Source: Corylus avellana
Taxonomy: Eukaryota; Streptophyta; Magnoliopsida; Fagales; Betulaceae
DNA: 64,000 nucleotides
Assembly (NCBI RefSeq): GCF_901000735.1
Contig: NC_081543.1
Coordinates: forward strand, 34,778,590 to 34,842,589
Direction: 5' to 3'
Positions 59,011-64,000 of this stretch are shown one piece after another. The notes beneath the pieces are model-generated. The model searched no databases. It was not told the origin of the DNA and saw only the letters and a list, made by a program, of their open reading frames with translations. The position numbers were made by a program, and so were the translations under genes. The number at the start of each line of letters is the position of its first letter. Position 1 is the first letter of the stretch.

Positions 59011-60496
59011 TCATTTGTAGGCTCCCATACCCACAGCAGCTTCTCTAGCATATGGCTGGAAGCTTTCCCTAGCCTTGGAGTAGCAAATATAGTAGAACTG
59101 AGACACAATGCTTGTGAAGAAAATGAAAGCTGCTCCTGCTCCAAATACTCCCTTTCTCAAGGTTTCACAAGAAATCGGGTTTCCGCCTAATATTTCCCTG
59201 TACTTGGTATGCTTGGCGTTCCTCACCGACCCCGCCAGCAAGCAGATCTCCGCAATCAAGAAAAATAACCTGATAGACATCATATGACTAGTTTATAAAA
59301 CATTCATATAATCTAGTAATTTAATATGATATCAGAGCCAGAGATTCTTATGTTTAAACTCTAACAGGTGGTGATTTAACAGTCTAATTTTGTTTTTTGA
59401 ACAGAACAGTCTAATTTTGAAGTTGGCATATATGGGCACATACCAGCAGATAATGAAAAGAACAATTGACCAGGCTCTTGAGCCTCCAGGGTTCAAGGGC
59501 TGTCCACAGCAGAAGCATCGGCTAGCCACCATTATAAGCACTTGACTAGCCATGAGGAACAAAAATGCACCGACGCCGAAGCCCGTGGCAATGTCTGAGT
59601 CATAGACACAATAGCCATAGTTTGATTCAGCATCAGGGACAATTTTGGCCTGTCAAACAAAACATTTTATCCATTGTATCATTTGGAACCAGCAACTGAT
59701 CACCCACTCAAATTAATATTATCAGGGCCAAAAACCAATTTTATGATCATATAATTTCTCAATCATAAGCATTTAGTGGAAAAACCATAAGGAATCAAAT
59801 ATTACTTTCAAGATTTTTTATAATCAATTTGACATGTTAGAATATAAAACCTTTCTTACATTATTTGTGAGAAAGTGCAAGGAAAAGAAAGAAATCATAT
59901 TTGAATCTCAGATTACATCAACTGGGGCCTAAAATTCTCTAGTCAACCTTAGGATTCTTTTCTCCAATTCTGTCCTTAATCTTTTTTTTCTTTTCTTTTT
60001 TTTTTTTTTTTTTTTCTTTTTTTTCTCTCTTTTCTAGGCTACCAAACATAACTAATGCCTATATTCATATCTAAAACTCTAATTTCAATGCTGTGAGTGG
60101 GAAATAGACAAAGAAATACAAGATTTTTTTCATACAAGTTCAGACAAGAATATAATTGTCAGCGGTGGCAGATCTGCCATTTTCAAAAAAAAAAAAAAAA
60201 AAAAACATATCCGAACAGTAATGAAGGCAAAATATTTTTCATTTTCCTATACGTTCCTCAGCAACCCAAAGGAAAATCAGTTGAAACCCAAAAAACATAT
60301 AAACCAATGAAGCATTCAATACCCAAATATGCACCAAAAGGATTGTAATGGGTAAGCAAGAAAAATAACAAAGAAAAAGAGTGGTGAGTTAAAGATTAAT
60401 GCTCACAGTGCTTCTCCTCTGCTCAGCACCAACGGCCAAACCGAAGGCAATCAAATCAAAGATGAATACTGTAATCAACACTAACTTGGAAGCCAT
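59011..60496 (-). CDS. DUF1218 membrane protein (DEAL/VCC/MWL family)
   Basis: Three exons, 60407-60496, 59444-59649 and 59011-59269, give 184 aa, typical of the family. The N-terminal MASKLVLITVFIFDLIAFGL is a signal-like first helix. Three more hydrophobic helices follow: ATGFGVGAFLFLMASQVLIM, WSIVLFIICWLFFLIAEICL and GAGAAFIFFTSIVSQFYYIC. Conserved cysteines sit in NYGYCVYDSD and the RCFCCG motif. Arabidopsis relatives affect vein patterning, leaf symmetry and secondary-wall lignin. Location in the endoplasmic reticulum or plasma membrane is inferred from the family. A CT-rich leader lies upstream (60537-60602). Confidence 0.93.
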
Positions 60497-62699
60497 AGAT
60501 ACGCAGCAGCTTCACAACCCAAGCAGATCTACCTTTCTCTCTCTCTCTCTCTCTCTCTGTGGCAATCTCCTGTCTTTTCTTTTTCTACCCTCTCTCTCTC
60601 TATATAATAAAACTATTACCCCTTGCAGGCTGCAAGTATTGAAGAAGCAAAACTCAAGAGATTTAACCAACGGAAAAGAACGTCACAACGAATGATTGAA
60701 AATGGGCACCTCACTGCACTTGTGAAACTCCCAAAATGCCCATCAAGCAACAAAGAGCAGCTCAATTAAAGGTCTTCTCCCAGTCCTACTGTTTCTGGAG
60801 CTGGTGGCGCCAAATAAAGGTGTTGGGGGATTAAAAAAACAAACGAAGAATTAAAATATTAACACCATACAAAACACTAAACAATCAAAATAATTCAAAT
60901 TATTTGTACTTTTATGGTAATATAAGAATACCTTTTAATTTTTTTTTTTAAATCTCTAAAAAATATTAAAAAACACCTTTTTAAGCACCTAACAAAACAA
61001 AATGTTAATTAAGGACAAAGCTATAATAGGGTATTAGTTGAATCCTGCATTGATTCCGCAACCAACATTTTATAATTTGTCCATATTTTTTTTTGATATT
61101 CTCATATAAATTCAATTAATTAATCATTAAATTTGTGAGATTTGCCATTAACTTATGTGGGATTCACATAAGTCCACAAATCTAATGGTTGATTTGTAAA
61201 AAATATGAGAAAAATATTGACACAAATTATTTCTCTTTTTACATTGTTGGTCGAGTTTCGAATCATTTGGATTTTTTTTTTTTTCCTAAGATTGGTGATT
61301 TAGGTCCGGTATATATACCAATCTTAGGGTTGCGTTTGAGATTGTGATTTCGCAAGAATAATTTACGTTTTTAAAAGATATCGCAAAATGTAACGCGTTT
61401 GACATTGCGATTTAAAAAGCACTTCATTTAAAATAAGAAAAAAAATCTGTGATTTCTATAAGCAGGCTAAAGGGTGCTTATTTGAAAAAATGCGAATTTA
61501 AACCAAAATCACGATTTCGCATAACAAATATTTGGTAAAAAAATATTTGTTTTTACATGTTTTATCAAACGCCTTTGAGATTTTAAAAATTAGAAATTTT
61601 AAAAACGTAATTTTTAAAAATTATAATTTTTAAAATCGCATTTATTGAAACCTCAATCTCATACAGACAATTAGAAAAAAGAAAATAAAAAAAAAATGCA
61701 TTAAAAAATAAGTAGCTAAATTACAAAATTATACTTTGAATTAGATACTTAATCTAACCTTGCTCGAAATGCTCTGATAAATGGATGTAGGGTTAGTTTA
61801 GTTGATAATCATTGGGTGTAGGGTTAGTTTAGTTGGAAGGGCATTATTGGCACACAAGGTCAAGTTAGGTATTTTGACACGAGAGAAACCAAGAAAGTAA
61901 CAGCATTTCTTAATTTGTTGGGATGTGACCAATTGTCGGTGAGGCAAGCAGGGAAATGGTTGTTTTATTTATTTATTTATTTATTGTTAATGACCGAACA
62001 AGGAAACTTGCTTTCGATGCCGGCTGTCTTTCACTGTCACTTGGCTTGGGCTTGGGCTACAGTTGTGTGAATCTGAGTACACAGTTGGTTGGGTGTTGGC
62101 TTTCCAATGAAGTAATGCCATGTGGTCACAAAATACAGCAAAAGATGCTTCAAATCTCTATCGTTCAACAAACTACACATACATACACGTGAAATCCAAG
62201 GAAAGTAACATGAAAGAATGAGAGGGAGGATAGCTGGATCAGCCTAGTTTCCGAAATTTTGGGTTGATTTTATTTGATCAGGTGGATTTTATTATCGATT
62301 TAAATTACTAACAATTTAAATGGTTTAGAGAATTCACATTTGGCATGGGCGGAGGGAGGAGGATTGGTATTGGGCCATTGGCCTTGCCCCTTCTAATTCT
62401 TAACAACAACAAAATTTGAGGTAATAAAAAAAAAAAATTCAGTCAACTGGCCCTGAGCAGCAAATTTTTTTGACTCCTGGCTCAACAAAATAGTTCCTGG
62501 CTTCGTCTTCCATCTGGCTCAACAAAATAGTAAAAAAAAAAACTCTACATCCTGGTGAACAAAATAGTTCGAAATTTGCTGAGGACAAATCCTTAGTTTT
62601 ATTAATAATAACAATAATTCAAAAAAAATCAAACTTGTTTTCTCTCTTTTTTTTTTTTAATAGGAAGTAGATAAAAATAATAATATTTTAAATTGAAAA
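60497..62699. other. Upstream region of the DUF1218 gene and repeats
   Basis: A CT-rich leader region runs to about 60602. ATTATATA on the minus strand near 60601-60608, about 105 bp from the ATG, may be the TATA box. Around 61326-61680 is an AT-rich repeat whose ends (TTGCGTTTGAGATTGTGATT and a partial complement near 61655) suggest an old inverted-repeat element. No gene is seen. Confidence 0.5.
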
Positions 62700-63110
62700 G
62701 TGAAAGTGAATAGTCCCCTATGTTGGTGTTTAAGTGTTTTTGAAAAAAAAATGATGGCTAAGATAAAAAAAATAAAAGAAAAAAAAAATTTCTTTAAAAT
62801 TTTTATTAAGCGAGATATGAGAAACCAATTTCACTTCAACCGAAGACATCTTCCCCATGATCCAGCAATTGGATGGGGCTCAAGTCCCAACACTCTGCCC
62901 CTTCCTTCCCCTTGTCCTCAATGTTCGGATTTGGAAAATGAATGGATAGGTGATCCGAGAACCAATTTTTTCAGAGATTGTCTTGCTTTCCATAGAAGTG
63001 CAGCATTCATTACAGTTGAAACAAAAGTCCTCTTCTGGTGGTACAAGACTCCTCATTGAGGTTTTTTTTGCTATTTGTAACTCTCTTGTGCGGTCCTTAA
63101 AAAGGTCCAA
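62700..63110. other. Unrecognised segment open on both strands
   Basis: Plus (62700-63059) and minus (62880-63110) frames overlap, and the base composition is more even than in the flanks between about 62820 and 63060. Neither frame (for example RRHLPHDPAIGWGSSPNT or EEDFCFNCNECCTSMES) matches a family I can name. An organelle-derived insert is a possibility, but I have no direct evidence. Confidence 0.2.
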
Positions 63111-63149
63111 TTTGTTTATAATTCTTCTAAGATCATGAATGAAATTATG

Positions 63150-64000
63150 AAATCATTGGCTACTGTTTGGTTTTGTATCTGTCTTTGTACTACATTTTTC
63201 GTTTGAGCTTTGTTGATGACAGTTTTTCGAGTAGTGATGTGGCACAATGTCTGAGGAGTGGCACAAAGCCGAGGAGCCGCCGGGTTGCAAAGAATAACAA
63301 ACAAGTGGATAAGAGTTGCCGGAGTGTGTTGACGAGGATAGCTTCGATGCCTAAGTCAGTAATTGATTTAAGAGGGAGAGAGTAATGAGCAATGAGAGCT
63401 TGTTAGAGAGTTTAGATTACCAAATAATGAATTGGAGTTCCCTTTTATAGGCATTAGGTAGTAGTTGTCTCTCTGGAATAGTCGGCCCTACGTTCTCGAG
63501 AATCCATGTGTGCCATGTTGGCGAAGTGGATCGTGGGTTACTCCACGATCATGAGATCGTGGAATGTGTTAGTGGGTCACTCGGCCATGCTTGTGTTGGA
63601 CGTGAGCTCCCGAGTAATCCTCGGATGCACGTGTCTCGGTTTGGTGCTGACAGCTAGACCACATTCTAGCGAATGTGGGTGCTTTGCTTAGGCACTGGGC
63701 GAATCCCATGTTCATCATTGTTGAACGTGGGTTTTCTTCAATAGCCGAATGACCATTGTACCCTCAGTAAAAGACTGTTATGCTCTTGGAGGGCTGACCA
63801 TGCATCGAGTTGGGCCGATTAAGTCTCGACATGGGCCTGGTCTTAGTGGGCTTGTACATTGGACTGGGCCTAGAGGCCTTTGAACTTCATGTGGTCGATC
63901 CATAACCCAAGAAGCTTTATTGTTGGGGTGCCACCCGTTTGTGGTTTTTCAATTTTATGTAACCCGCTTTCCCTTATTTGAATAAGGATAAAAAAAAAAA
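63150..64000 (-). mobile_element. Probable LTR (Gypsy-like), minus orientation, incomplete at window end
   Basis: Read on the minus strand this looks like a U3-R-U5: a long GC-balanced upstream part, a TATAAAAG box (63442-63449), then a CT-rich start region and an ACTGACTTAGGCATCGAAG stretch (about 63341-63359) followed by CTCCGG. That resembles the R-U5 of some plant Gypsy elements. A palindromic CGTGG/CCACG cluster lies at 63530-63560. The primer-binding site and second LTR were not found, so it may be solo. Confidence 0.45.

Noticed and set aside
1..64000. CRISPR arrays, prophage, operons or other prokaryotic systems
   Set aside because: No regularly spaced repeats or gene clusters; spliced genes and LINE/hAT elements show plant nuclear DNA.

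Overview
The window is nuclear DNA from a eudicot plant, probably a heterozygous outcrossing (perhaps woody) species. Genes are intron-rich with GT-AG junctions. Intergenic DNA is AT-rich and full of LINE, SINE, hAT, MITE and LTR remnants. One gene encodes chloroplast protochlorophyllide reductase. I cannot name the species from sequence alone.

Six protein-coding loci can be assembled exon by exon with every reading frame closing. (1) 3915-5618 (+): a 254-aa TSJT1-like, aluminium-induced protein with YGL and LRDR motifs. (2) A 314-aa BRX1 ribosome-biogenesis factor (-), present as two complete copies (7965-11602 and 17260-20901) and one partial copy (13072-13546). (3) 21828-24826 (+): a 409-aa LanC-like protein of the GCR2 type. 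(4) 27422-29488 (-): a 399-aa NADPH-protochlorophyllide oxidoreductase. (5) 34782-42523 (-): a 905-aa WD40 protein resembling WDR44. (6) 59011-60496 (-): a 184-aa DUF1218 four-helix membrane protein. From memory, three paralogous Arabidopsis blocks each keep a subset of this gene order; this window appears to keep the union.

Layout: 1-3790 repeats and promoter; 3915-12332 TSJT1-like and BRX1 (contig A); a 100-N gap; 12433-13983 a short third copy of the BRX1 3' end (contig B); a 100-N gap; 14084-51088 contig C, which starts again inside the last intron of the TSJT1-like gene, repeats BRX1, then runs through GCR2, POR and the WD40 gene into a gene-poor repeat region; a 100-N gap; 51189-53528 (contig D); a 100-N gap; 53629-64000 (contig E), whose first 2.3 kb repeats contig D before reaching the DUF1218 gene and a retrotransposon LTR. 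The repeats at gap edges, the exact 100-N spacers and the near-identity of the copies point to uncollapsed haplotypes rather than real tandem duplications.

The genes do not form a pathway. BRX1 and GCR2 are divergent around a promoter region with a telo-box and TGGGCC/T (site II) motifs, as expected for a ribosome-biogenesis gene. TSJT1-like/BRX1 and GCR2/POR are convergent pairs, and their shared 3' spaces have collected transposons. I found no CRISPR array, operon, rRNA, functional tRNA gene or convincing unknown system. The best leads are the assembly duplication, a homogenised 54-bp intronic tandem repeat, a clean nested transposon pair, and a duplicated GCR2 fragment beside a LINE.
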